From CAZKBP01 sp964551015 (lineage in GTDB: Bacteria; Bacteroidota; Bacteroidia; Cytophagales; Microscillaceae), in the NCBI GenBank assembly GCA_964551015.1, contig CAZKBP010000015.1, positions 1 to 64,000 of the forward strand: DNA of 64,000 nucleotides, read 5' to 3'. Positions 51,859 through 60,648 of the stretch are shown here, one piece after another. Both the position numbers and the translations under genes were made by a program. Below the pieces are notes generated by a model. It saw nothing but the letters and a program-made list of their open reading frames with translations. It had not been told where the DNA came from and made no database searches. The first letter of the stretch is position 1; each line of letters opens with the position of its first letter.

Positions 51859-53775
51859 CTAATGATCTACATCCTGACGGTAAGGCAAGAACAGCGTGAA
51901 AGTACTTCCCTTATTCAATTCACTTTTAACTTTCACTTCTCCTTGATGCGCTTCTACCATGGTTTTTACATAGCTTAATCCCAAGCCAAAGCCCTTGACA
52001 TTGTGAACATTGCCCGTGGGTACGCGGTAAAATTTATCAAACACCTTATCCTTAGTTTCCCTGCTCATCCCTTGGCCTTGATCTGAAACCGAAATCTGTA
52101 TTCCCTCCTTCAGGCTCTGAGTTTGAATACTAATCTGAGGTGCGTCGGGAGAATATTTATTGGCATTATCCAATAGATTGTGAATCATATTCGTGATATG
52201 TACTTCGTCTCCTTCGATGGCTGGGTAATCTGCATCTAAATGTTTTTCCAGATGCCCTCCTCTGTTTTCGATTTGGATGATGATATTTCGGATTGCTTGA
52301 TGGATGACTTCGTGGATATTCACCGTGCTGATTTTTAATTTGAAATCTCCCTTATCCAGTACGGCAATTTGTAATACTTTTTCTACCTGAGAGCCCAGGC
52401 GCACATTTTCTTCTTTGATAATATTCAAATAGCGATCTACTTGCTTGGGCAACTGCCGCACATCAGGGTCTTGAATGGCTTCACAAGCAAGAGAGACGGT
52501 AGAAATAGGCGTTTTGAGCTCGTGGGTCATATTGTTGATGAAATCATTGGTGATTTCTGACATTTTTTTCTGCTTGATAATGGTAGAAACGGCCTTCACA
52601 AAACAGAAAACCACCAAGCCGATAAACAGAAGCGAAGTGCCAAAAACCCACCACATACGCTTAAAGATAAAAGCCTCTTGGTCAGGAAAATAAGCGTGTA
52701 GAATGTGTTCACTACCAAAAATATCCGTGGGAAATAAATTCACGCTAAATCCAGCGCGAAGGATGTTTTCTTGCTCATGGGGAGAGGAGCAAAACAAAAA
52801 CTGCGGTTTTTGGCGCTTCAAACGACTTTCTACCAGAAATTGGTAATCAATGTTAATTCCTCGGTCTTCTAATTCTCTTTTTAGTAGCGAATTGAGCACT
52901 TTTGGGTTAATGCGTTGCCTGAGATTCTGATCTCGATTTTGCAATTCTTCCATAATAAAGTGTACCACATCTAATTTGTTCGAGATACGAACTACTTCTT
53001 TGGGAGGCACGAGCCGACCTCCGTGTCTGGAATGGCTTCTCTGCTCGATCATTCTTCCCGCGTAGGTCGAGTAAAGCGAAGGACGATCCCTGCGAGCAGA
53101 CAAGTCTAGCCGGAGGTCAAAGCGAGAAGAAAGCTGATTAAGTTCTTGCTCGGAGTAAACATAGACACTATCTGGATTTTCTCCTAGCTGAGCCTTCCAT
53201 TTTTGGTGAGCAGCAGCATTCGAAGGAGCAAAATAGGGGGCATGGCTACTATCTGAGGTATAAATTCGTACTGCGCTCTCCCGTTTTAGAGGGCTGGGAA
53301 ATGGCTTAGGAAGTGTATCTTTGCTTGGATTTTCTGCTGAAATTCTGATTGGATTGGGCCTTTCCGGAGCGAGAGAATCATTAAAACGCATGGCAAAGAG
53401 GATATTCTTGTCATGAGTTGGCGGCATAGATGCTCGGGGAGAGTTGGGAGAAGAAGGGCTTACTTTTTTAAGAGGATCTTTTTGATAATGCGTAGTTTGT
53501 GCTGAGGTTTTGGGTGGCTCATTCTCTAGGGTATCTACAAAAATGCCTACGATATCATCAATAGGGACTTGGTCTATGCTTTTTTGTGTAACATAAAGTA
53601 CTTCTTTTTGCTCTAGCTTGTGTGCCACTTCGTTTAGTGCTTCGTGCACATTTTGCTCAAAGCGTTCTCGGTTAGCCTCCAAGGCCACGTTTACCCAGTA
53701 AAATTGGAGCGCGGTCAAGCCTACCAAGGCAAAGGCCATGAGCAGAATAAAATAACGCAAATTCCGTTTTTTCAT
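51859..53775 (-). CDS. Membrane sensor histidine kinase (RprX-like)
   Basis: A 638-residue kinase. Transmembrane segment 1 is at residues 7-29, and a long periplasmic region (about 30-365) is rich in Ser/Pro and otherwise featureless. Transmembrane 2 is near 372-396 (WVFGTSLLFIGLVVFCFV). HisKA has phospho-His in NNMTHELKTPISTVS, and the HATPase has NLLDNANKYS (N box), DQGQGMSRET and GFGLGLSYVKTMVEAH. It most likely phosphorylates the OmpR-type regulator downstream. The periplasmic domain matches no familiar sensor fold. The 433-base divergent gap upstream is described separately. Confidence 0.93.
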   Translation of the reverse strand: MKKRNLRYFILLMAFALVGLTALQFYWVNVALEANRERFEQNVHEALNEVAHKLEQKEVLYVTQKSIDQVPIDDIVGIFVDTLENEPPKTSAQTTHYQKDPLKKVSPSSPNSPRASMPPTHDKNILFAMRFNDSLAPERPNPIRISAENPSKDTLPKPFPSPLKRESAVRIYTSDSSHAPYFAPSNAAAHQKWKAQLGENPDSVYVYSEQELNQLSSRFDLRLDLSARRDRPSLYSTYAGRMIEQRSHSRHGGRLVPPKEVVRISNKLDVVHFIMEELQNRDQNLRQRINPKVLNSLLKRELEDRGINIDYQFLVESRLKRQKPQFLFCSSPHEQENILRAGFSVNLFPTDIFGSEHILHAYFPDQEAFIFKRMWWVFGTSLLFIGLVVFCFVKAVSTIIKQKKMSEITNDFINNMTHELKTPISTVSLACEAIQDPDVRQLPKQVDRYLNIIKEENVRLGSQVEKVLQIAVLDKGDFKLKISTVNIHEVIHQAIRNIIIQIENRGGHLEKHLDADYPAIEGDEVHITNMIHNLLDNANKYSPDAPQISIQTQSLKEGIQISVSDQGQGMSRETKDKVFDKFYRVPTGNVHNVKGFGLGLSYVKTMVEAHQGEVKVKSELNKGSTFTLFLPYRQDVDH

Positions 53776-54208
53776 AAATGAAATCTAGTACCTTTTGGCT
53801 TATGAATTTTGAAGCCGTCTAAAGTTTACCTTTGGGCTACAAAAATCCTCTTTCCGAACCTGATGAAACCAAAATAGAACCTTTTCGCGATCAAATCAAA
53901 GCTCTAGACAGCTTCATTACAAAAAGCAGAAGTCAGCCGTTCCAAATTACAAAAATACAACAAGTGGAAATGGCTTGGTAGGATTTAACAATCTTTAACC
54001 TATGTTTTGCAGACGATAAACCAAACCATCTCAGCTATTAGGAAAGGAGGTTTGGGAGATTTCTGATGCATAAAATGTAATTTTTTTTAACTTGCGTGAA
54101 AACGAAGCAGTCAAGCTGTCTAGTTTTTGATCGTTCAGCGAAAAATTCATATTCTGAAAGAGGTATTTTGCCGCCTAAAGATAAACTTTAGACAATCAAT
54201 AAAACAAT
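53776..54208. other. Divergent intergenic region between the kinase and the NlpC/P60 gene
   Basis: This 433-base gap has no supported gene. An open 49-codon plus-strand frame runs from TTG 53832 to 53981 (GYKNPLSEPDETKIEPFRD, then QIKALDSFITK). It is hydrophilic and protein-like but starts with TTG and matches nothing I know; it could be a remnant. The rest is AT-rich and probably contains the divergent promoters. Confidence 0.4.
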
Positions 54209-55066
54209 ATGATAAAAATACGAACAAGCCTTCTCTTTGCCCTGTTTTTCTGTGTCATTCTCGAAGGGCAAGCCCAAGAATATGGAATTTGCCTGCGGTC
54301 CACCGTAGCCGTGCGGGGTGAAAAATCTGACACCAGTGAGCAGGTAACTCAGTTGATGTTTGGTGATGCTTTTCGGATTCTAGATATCTCCGAAGACCAA
54401 AAATGGTTTCGCATCGAGAATCATTATGACCAGTACCAGGGTTGGATACGTAAAGCGCAATTTTACCCGATTCCCGAAGATTACTATCAGGCTTATGTCC
54501 AAACTGCGCATCCAGTTATTATTCGCCGAGGGGCACAGGTGATGATGAAAGAGGAGAAAATTGCCATTCCGGTGGGAAGCTCTCTACCTTTTTATGAAAA
54601 TGGAAATATAAGAATAGATGAACAACGCTACGCCGTAACGGGGCTTGCTCGAGACATTACCCAAAAGGTGAGCAAAGATACACTCGTGCTTACGGCGCAG
54701 CAGTTTTTAGGGACACCTTACCTGTGGGGAGGCAAAAGCCCCAAGGGTTGGGATTGTTCTGGATTTACCCAAGTTCTTTATAAAATGCACGGTTATACGC
54801 TTCCCCGTGATTCTTATCAACAAGCCGAGCAAGGGCAAACGATCTCTATCGAGGAAGCCAAGGCGGGCGATCTGGCCTTTTTCCAGCGCAAACCCGAAGG
54901 CGACGGCAGAGTTGTGCACGTGGGGATTCTCTTGGGGAACGGAAAAATCATTCACGCCGACGGGAAGGTGCGAATCAATCGCATTGACGAAACTGGACTC
55001 TATCGGGACGACCTAGGTAAATACTCTCATTATCTCAAACTAGTCAAAAGATTGCCAGAGGATTAG
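54209..55066 (+). CDS. Secreted NlpC/P60 (C40) peptidoglycan hydrolase with SH3-like domains
   Basis: A 285-residue cell-wall enzyme with a signal peptide (residues 1-22, cleavage near GQA-QE). The first part carries bacterial SH3-like folds (CLRSTVAVRGEKSDTSEQVT, then WFRIENHYDQYQGWIR), which bind peptide stems. The catalytic NlpC/P60 domain has Cys in GWDCSGFTQVLYKMHG, His in GRVVHVGILLG and a third polar residue in KIIHADGKV. It cleaves D-Glu-dipeptide bonds in peptidoglycan stems and is probably involved in turnover or peptide recycling. It is convergent with cheR. Confidence 0.93.
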   Translation: MIKIRTSLLFALFFCVILEGQAQEYGICLRSTVAVRGEKSDTSEQVTQLMFGDAFRILDISEDQKWFRIENHYDQYQGWIRKAQFYPIPEDYYQAYVQTAHPVIIRRGAQVMMKEEKIAIPVGSSLPFYENGNIRIDEQRYAVTGLARDITQKVSKDTLVLTAQQFLGTPYLWGGKSPKGWDCSGFTQVLYKMHGYTLPRDSYQQAEQGQTISIEEAKAGDLAFFQRKPEGDGRVVHVGILLGNGKIIHADGKVRINRIDETGLYRDDLGKYSHYLKLVKRLPED

Positions 55067-55103
55067 AGGCTTATTCACGAAGGCTGGGAGCCAGAGGGTT
55101 GGT

Positions 55104-55916
55104 TTATAATCGCTTCTTGAAGATTTTATACGCTGGATTGTGCAGCTCAAAAAACTGATTCTTAAAAGGCGGTAGCGCATCGTAGTACCCCATGATAAAG
55201 AAGCCGTGATCTTCTAAGCTCTCATAAAAAAGGTTGAGTACTTTGAGTTTGAGCACATCGTCGAAGTAAATCATCACATTTCTACAAAAAATGAGATCAA
55301 ACTTTTCTTTCATCGGGTCTTTACTCAGGTTATGCTGGGCAAAGGTGCCGTGTTGTCTTAGATACCTTTTGAAGGTCGCCCCTTCGGAGTGTTCCTCCAG
55401 ATAATAACCTAAATCTCGTTCCAAATCCGTGAATTCTTGGTAATTCTGATAGTATTTTTTCAGTAAATCTTGACTGTAAAAGCCTCGCTGGGACTTATCA
55501 ACAGCATTGCTACTGAGGTCGGTTGCCAAGCTCTGACTTCTGGCGAATAATCCACTTTCGTAGAGGGCAATAGCCATGGAATAAAACTCTTCACCCGTGG
55601 AACAGCCCGCGTGCCATATTTTGATTTGCTCTCGTGGAGGCAATTGTGCTAACAAGTCATCCTTGATATATTTCCAAAGTCCTGGGTTACGAAATAATTC
55701 GGTCAGCCCAACGGTAATTTCATTGATAAAAACATGGATGAAATCGGGATCTCTTAGAATTTTTTGCCAGAGTCCGTACACGGATTCTAGCTCAAACTTA
55801 TCAATGATTCGGTGTACCCGACGTTTGAAGGAGTTTTTTTCATAATTAAAAAAATCCAGTCTGTAACGATTGTAAATGGCTTGGTTGATTACATCTAGTT
55901 CTTCGTCGCTGAGCAT
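55104..55916 (-). CDS. cheR: Chemotaxis protein methyltransferase CheR
   Basis: A 270-residue enzyme from ATG 55916 (MLSDEELDVINQAIYNRY); a longer frame to 55994 adds a non-family N terminus. The helical N-terminal domain holds YRLDFFNYEKNSFKRRV, with conserved Arg for receptor contact, and ITVGLTELFRNP. The SAM site is WHAGCSTGEEFYSMAIALYE, and NLSKDPMKEKFDLIFCRNVMIYF closes the pocket. It methylates Glu residues on the receptor at 60649-63783, counteracting CheB. It is the last gene of the che operon; 138 bases separate it from the CheC-like gene. Confidence 0.95.
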   Translation of the reverse strand: MLSDEELDVINQAIYNRYRLDFFNYEKNSFKRRVHRIIDKFELESVYGLWQKILRDPDFIHVFINEITVGLTELFRNPGLWKYIKDDLLAQLPPREQIKIWHAGCSTGEEFYSMAIALYESGLFARSQSLATDLSSNAVDKSQRGFYSQDLLKKYYQNYQEFTDLERDLGYYLEEHSEGATFKRYLRQHGTFAQHNLSKDPMKEKFDLIFCRNVMIYFDDVLKLKVLNLFYESLEDHGFFIMGYYDALPPFKNQFFELHNPAYKIFKKRL

Positions 55917-56054
55917 TTTATTCGTTTTCCGTTGGTGGTGGTATAGCTTTATTTTAGGGCTGTATTTTTGACTGAAATGGGCACTCGTCTGCAACGCGTT
56001 CGTCGGGCAAGCGTCGGGGTGAAGATGCGCACTTACCTATTTGGATGAGTATCT

Positions 56055-56723
56055 TTAGGTTTCATCCGTTTCTTCATTTTCACCTTGATCTTTTTCATAT
56101 TGGAGGAGAAGAATGTCTAGTTTTTCCATTTTTTTCTCGTCCTGAGCAATTTGGCGAATAACGGCGGAGAAGCCTTCTCCAAAACACCAGATAAACTCAG
56201 GATGAATGTCTGTATCTTTGGCAATCAAATTCGTCTGCATGGAAAAGAAGAAGTCGTACCGTTGCATTCTTTCGTGAAGCAATTGGCTGATTTCAGTCAG
56301 GCTCAAATGCTGTATGGAAGGCAATCCTCCATAAGCTTTAAGCTCCAAAAAATCAGAGAAGCTCGTAATGACCGATGCCGTCAGAATATTATCTACTTCC
56401 AGCAAAATGGCTTCTTTCATGGCCTCGCTATGGCTCTCTGGCAGAACAACTTCCCAGAGTTTCTGAGCATGCTGTTCGCTGAAAATGAGAAAACTCTCGG
56501 CAGGAAGCTCCCCTTCTATTGAGGAAACCAGTAGATAATGCCTAGAGTCATCGGTGAGGGCATTGACCAAGGAAACCTCTTGAGGTTCTCCACGGAACTC
56601 TATTTTTTGTAAGGTTACTTCCTCTCTAATCAGGGTAGATAAAGCTCGGGCAGAATTGTACAAAGCCAAATCTACAATTTTGTGAGTTACTGCTATTTCT
56701 CTATCGCTCAGCGTATTTTTCAT
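56055..56723 (-). CDS. CheC/CheX-like chemotaxis phosphatase
   Basis: A 222-residue cytoplasmic protein from ATG 56723 (MKNTLSDREIAV); a GTG three codons upstream is possible. The CheC-type helix is visible as EAILLEVDNILTASVITSFSDFL, the segment where CheC/CheX carry Glu and Asn for dephosphorylating CheY-P. A second such motif is not clear, and Gly is replaced by Asp, so catalysis is uncertain. It follows cheA by 13 bases. With no CheZ present it is the natural candidate for signal termination. Family assignment is moderate. Confidence 0.7.
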   Translation of the reverse strand: MKNTLSDREIAVTHKIVDLALYNSARALSTLIREEVTLQKIEFRGEPQEVSLVNALTDDSRHYLLVSSIEGELPAESFLIFSEQHAQKLWEVVLPESHSEAMKEAILLEVDNILTASVITSFSDFLELKAYGGLPSIQHLSLTEISQLLHERMQRYDFFFSMQTNLIAKDTDIHPEFIWCFGEGFSAVIRQIAQDEKKMEKLDILLLQYEKDQGENEETDET

Positions 56724-56736
56724 AAGAGTCACAGAC

Positions 56737-58428
56737 TTAGGTTAAAACTTGCACCGCGTCAAATACATACTGACTAATCGCGGGTACGTCAAGTACGAGG
56801 CAGACATTACCATTGCCCAAGATGGAAGCCCCGTTGATAAATTCCAATTTATCCAAGGGTTTTTTAAGGGGCTTTTCTACAATTTCTTGCTGGCGGAGCA
56901 AATGATCAATGACCAATGCCACCGACCGCTCTCCATCGGAGGCAATGATGATGTGTAGGGGTGGTAACTCAGCTCGGGGCTCTTGGGTTTTGGGCAAATA
57001 AGGTGAAGACTGTCCCTCTTCCGAAAGGCCAAAAATATCTCTCAAAAAAACAAGGGGGATGGTTTGTTTTTGATGGGTGATAATTAACCCGCTTCCCACG
57101 TGATGTACTTCTGAGGCACTCACTGTAATCACGGCTTCGCTGTACACGAGCGGGAGTGCAAACTCAATATTTTCTAGCAAAAATAGCAAGGCTGGTTTGA
57201 CGGCCACTGAGGCCGGTAAAGTGAGCGTAAATCGTGTACCTTGTTGTGCTTGGGTATGGGTGTAAATCTTACCACCAATGGAGTCTAAGGCTCCCTTGAC
57301 TACATCCATCCCCACGCCTCTTCCAGAAATTTCAGAGACTTGATCCGCGCTAGAAAAACCGGGCATGAAAATATAACGGACAATTTCTTGTGCAGACAAT
57401 TGCTGCGCCTGCGCGGGTCGGAGCAACTCCCGCTCGATGATTTTGCGACGAATTCGCTCTACCTCGATACCACGGCCATCGTCGGATACTTCTAAGATGA
57501 CAGCGTTTTTTTCGTTCTTAGCACGTAAGGTGATTTTTCCCTGACTGGGTTTCCCTAAGCGAGTTCGTTCGTCAGCGGGCTCGATACCGTGGCTGACCGC
57601 GTTGCGTACCAAGTGAATGAGTGAATCACTGATGATTTGCAGCACATTCCGGTCTATTTCGGTTTCAGTTCCTTCTAGCTCCAGATTGACTTCTTTCTGT
57701 TCTTGTTGGGCAATATCACGGATTACTCGGTGGAATTTTTGGAACAAAACACTGACTTTAATCAGCCGAATATTCATCACCGAATGTTGTAATTCGGAAA
57801 TAATTCTCTGCAAAGCAGCAAAATCATTTTTGGCAATGGCTTGCCCTTCCGAACTCATCAGAATCATACGGTCCCGCTCAATGGCTAGTTCTCCGACCAT
57901 ATTTAGCAGATGATCCAATTTTTTGATCGGGATTTGAACGGCATCCGAAAGCTGAAAAGAGTGTGGGTTGGTCTCTCGGGGAGGGGTTTCTTGGGGAATA
58001 GGTACGGGTGTAGGCTGAGGCTCCTCGGTGAGGTCGAGTGCGTTTTTTCCTTGAATTTCCCTGAGAATTACGCCCAAACGAGTACTAAGCCCTAGGTAAC
58101 TAACTGTTTTTTCTTCTTTGGCGGCATGAATTAGCTCCCTGAGCTTATCATTCGCACGAAAAAGATCATTAAAAATCACCTCATTGAGTACGCCGTGATC
58201 AGCTCGGATTTCATTAAAAATATCTTCCAATCTGTGCGCTACTTCGTGGATGCCCCTCAGCTCTAGGGAAGCCGCGTTGGCTTTCAGGTTATGGGTCAGG
58301 CGGAAAATCGCTTCAATGGCTCCCTGATGACGATGATTTTTTTCTAATTCGGTAAAGAGTTTATCTAATTCGTCTTGTTGCTCGATGGCTTCTACCAAGA
58401 ATAGCTCTTTGAGTTCATCTGCTTTCAT
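56737..58428 (-). CDS. cheA: Chemotaxis histidine kinase CheA (no P2 domain)
   Basis: A 563-residue kinase from ATG 58428 (MKADELKELFLVEA). P1 contains phospho-His46 in FRLTHNLKANAASLEL. A Pro-rich linker (about 130-160) goes straight to the P3 dimerisation region, so no P2 (CheY/CheB-binding) domain fits. P4 has HLVRNAVSHGIEPADER (N box), SDDGRGIEVERIR and SGRGVGMDVVKGAL; P5 at about 430-563 is CheW-like. It phosphorylates CheY and CheB; without P2 the interaction must use P1 or other surfaces. It lies 13 bases upstream of the CheC-like gene. Confidence 0.96.
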   Translation of the reverse strand: MKADELKELFLVEAIEQQDELDKLFTELEKNHRHQGAIEAIFRLTHNLKANAASLELRGIHEVAHRLEDIFNEIRADHGVLNEVIFNDLFRANDKLRELIHAAKEEKTVSYLGLSTRLGVILREIQGKNALDLTEEPQPTPVPIPQETPPRETNPHSFQLSDAVQIPIKKLDHLLNMVGELAIERDRMILMSSEGQAIAKNDFAALQRIISELQHSVMNIRLIKVSVLFQKFHRVIRDIAQQEQKEVNLELEGTETEIDRNVLQIISDSLIHLVRNAVSHGIEPADERTRLGKPSQGKITLRAKNEKNAVILEVSDDGRGIEVERIRRKIIERELLRPAQAQQLSAQEIVRYIFMPGFSSADQVSEISGRGVGMDVVKGALDSIGGKIYTHTQAQQGTRFTLTLPASVAVKPALLFLLENIEFALPLVYSEAVITVSASEVHHVGSGLIITHQKQTIPLVFLRDIFGLSEEGQSSPYLPKTQEPRAELPPLHIIIASDGERSVALVIDHLLRQQEIVEKPLKKPLDKLEFINGASILGNGNVCLVLDVPAISQYVFDAVQVLT

Positions 58429-58493
58429 ACCTGAATTTAATTGGGTTTTTTGGAATACTTCATGCTTCCCAGTGAACAATCATAGAATTGTGT

Positions 58494-59537
58494 TTATAAG
58501 CAGCTCACGATAAAATTAGCAATTTCCTTCAAGGGCAATACTTGATGCACCACCCCACGCTCAATGGCTGACTTGGGCATCCCAAAGACCACACTGCTCT
58601 CCTCGTTTTGGGCAATATTGAAGCCGCCCCGTGCACGAATTTGTTGCATGCCCAAAGTTCCATCCCTTCCCATGCCCGTAAGCACCACGGCCAGCGTTTT
58701 TTCTTGATAGACCTCTGCCGCAGAAAGCATCAGGGCATCTACCGAAGGAAAATTGTATTCCTGATACTTTTCGGAGCTATATTCAAAGTAAGGTAAGGCA
58801 TGGGGATGGGCTCTTCTGACGGTGGTATTACAGTTTGAGGGAGCTAAATACACAAAGCCTCCTTTGATACTTTCTCTATTTTGGGCAACATGCACGGGAA
58901 AAGGAGTCAGTTCATTCAGGCGGTCGCTGTAAGAAAGTCCGAAGTCTTGGGGAATATGCTGCGCGATCAAAATCGGAATAGGCAAATTGGTTGGTAGCTT
59001 CAAGAGAATCGTCTCGATGGCGGTAGTCCCTCCGGTAGAAGCTCCGATGAGGATAACATCATAGCGTGTACTCTGACCAAAAGAGTGAGGATGATTGTTA
59101 ACGGAGCGTTTGCGCTTCAGCGTATCTAGATTCACGTGAGCCGCCAGACGAACTTTTTTGGTCAAGGCATCTTTGACATTACGCAAATTTGCTTGAAAGT
59201 TGCCAGCGGGCTTGGGAATAAAGTCATAAGCTCCCTTCTCGAGTGCTTCTATCACGAGGTGAGGAGCGCTTTCGGCTAAGGCCGTCAGGATGATAATGGG
59301 CTTGGGATGTTTTGCCATGATTTGCTCCACGGCGTAAATGCCATCGTAATCTGCCATGAGCAAATCTAGAATGACCACCTGTGGTTCTAGACTTTGCACT
59401 TTTTGCAATGCCTCCTGCCCGTTTTCGGCCGTAGCGATTACCTCCAAATCTATTTCTTCGGACAAAATACTCCTGATGAGAAGGCGTACCCAACCGGAGT
59501 CATCTGCTAATAATATTTTGATTTTCTCTGACCCCAT
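58494..59537 (-). CDS. cheB: Chemotaxis response regulator protein-glutamate methylesterase CheB
   Basis: A 347-residue two-domain enzyme. The receiver (residues 5-125) has Asp12-Asp13 and phospho-Asp58 (VVILDLLMADYDG; the usual Pro after Met is Ala). The C-terminal methylesterase has Ser167 in GASTGGTTAIE, His194 in AQHIPQDFG and Asp292 in TGMGRDGTLGM, the catalytic triad. It removes methyl groups (or deamidates Gln) on the receptor. It lies 14 bases downstream of cheY and 65 bases upstream of cheA. Confidence 0.96.
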   Translation of the reverse strand: MGSEKIKILLADDSGWVRLLIRSILSEEIDLEVIATAENGQEALQKVQSLEPQVVILDLLMADYDGIYAVEQIMAKHPKPIIILTALAESAPHLVIEALEKGAYDFIPKPAGNFQANLRNVKDALTKKVRLAAHVNLDTLKRKRSVNNHPHSFGQSTRYDVILIGASTGGTTAIETILLKLPTNLPIPILIAQHIPQDFGLSYSDRLNELTPFPVHVAQNRESIKGGFVYLAPSNCNTTVRRAHPHALPYFEYSSEKYQEYNFPSVDALMLSAAEVYQEKTLAVVLTGMGRDGTLGMQQIRARGGFNIAQNEESSVVFGMPKSAIERGVVHQVLPLKEIANFIVSCL

Positions 59538-59551
59538 TTTGACTTTCAGAA

Positions 59552-59917
59552 TTAAGCAGGGACGATTTCTTGGATGATTTCCAGTAATTTTTCAGAAGTG
59601 AAAGGCTTGATGATATAGTGATCTGCTCCCAGCTTCATGCCCTCATCTACCACGGACTGCTGGCCCACGGCACTGATAATGACTACTTTGGCACTGATGG
59701 CTTCTTTTTTGATGACCTTGAGTACATCTAGCCCCAGCATATCAGGTAGGATATTATCTAAGGTAATGAGATCAGGTTGAAGGCTGAGGGCCAAATCGAT
59801 CGCTTTTTCCCCGTTGTCCGCTTCTCCGGCAATTTCATATCCCCCTTCTTCTAAGGCTTCTCGGATCATGGTGCGCATGTAGAGAGAGTCGTCTACGATT
59901 AAGATTTTCTTGCTCAT
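59552..59917 (-). CDS. cheY: Chemotaxis response regulator CheY
   Basis: A 121-residue stand-alone receiver domain: Asp9-Asp10 (LIVDDSLYMRTM), phospho-Asp54 (LITLDNILPDM), Ser82 (VVIISAVGQQ) and Lys104 (YIIKPF). No output domain is attached, so it acts as a diffusible signal, but the motor that reads it is unknown here because no flagellar genes are visible. It sits between cheW and cheB. Confidence 0.95.
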   Translation of the reverse strand: MSKKILIVDDSLYMRTMIREALEEGGYEIAGEADNGEKAIDLALSLQPDLITLDNILPDMLGLDVLKVIKKEAISAKVVIISAVGQQSVVDEGMKLGADHYIIKPFTSEKLLEIIQEIVPA

Positions 59918-59957
59918 AAGTTCTTTAATAATTAATAATTAGTTTTGGGTGAAAGGA

Positions 59958-60467
59958 CTAGAGGTTTTTAAAATCGCTGGTATCAATTATTTTTAAGGCA
60001 TCAATCAGGATGATGATTCGCTCTTCTACCTTGGCGATTCCTTTAATATAATCTCTTTTCAGGAAGCTATCTCGGGTGAGGTTAGGGCTTAGGTCGATAT
60101 TTTTCTCCAAAATAGTGAGGGTATTGGGAATATCATTCACCAGAATGCCCATTTGCATTTCCTCATCAGCCAGTACCATGAGAAAGCTCTTGAGATGCTT
60201 AGGTAAAGCGGCCTTTTTGAGTTGAAACCTCTCTTCTAGGTCAATGATGGCGAGAATATTGCCACGCACATTCGCCACTCCCTTGATATAATTGGCAGTG
60301 AGGGGTACTTCGGTAATGCGTGGTACGGGCACTACTTCGCGAATCTGGTCGATAAAAAGACCATATTCTTGCCCTCCTAGCTCAAAAACGATGACTTGAA
60401 AGGAAGCCTCTGCTTCTTCGGCTTTTTCTGTAAGTGCTTGGGTATTATTTTCTGTAGATTCTTTCAT
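59958..60467 (-). CDS. cheW: Chemotaxis coupling protein CheW
   Basis: A 169-residue adaptor that links receptor and CheA. The core fold shows FQVIVFELGGQEYGLFIDQI, REVVPVPRITEVP, YIKGVANVRGNILAIIDL and GIAKVEERIIILID. About 25 acidic residues precede the core. An ATG at 60494 adds nine residues and is a possible alternative start. It lies 40 bases upstream of cheY and 181 bases after the receptor gene. Confidence 0.94.
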   Translation of the reverse strand: MKESTENNTQALTEKAEEAEASFQVIVFELGGQEYGLFIDQIREVVPVPRITEVPLTANYIKGVANVRGNILAIIDLEERFQLKKAALPKHLKSFLMVLADEEMQMGILVNDIPNTLTILEKNIDLSPNLTRDSFLKRDYIKGIAKVEERIIILIDALKIIDTSDFKNL

Positions 60468-60596
60468 ATCAGAGAGAGCACCCACTCGGTACATAAGGAT
60501 ACGAACCGAGGGAAGCGAATTTAAAGCTTATTATATGATTTTTAAATAGCGGCGTATTCGTATAGATATTTTCTTTAGAATTTTCCGACTTTTTAT

Positions 60597-60629
60597 CAAC
60601 TTACTGGGTCTTCAAGACTCAGTAAGTTG
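60597..60629. repeat. Inverted repeat between the receptor gene and cheW
   Basis: CAACTTACTGGGTCTT and AAGACTCAGTAAGTTG are complementary over 16 positions with one G-T mismatch and almost no loop. There is no T run on either side, so an intrinsic terminator is doubtful; it may be a protein site or a processing hairpin. Confidence 0.5.
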
Positions 60630-60648
60630 ACTTGTGTAAATACGATTC

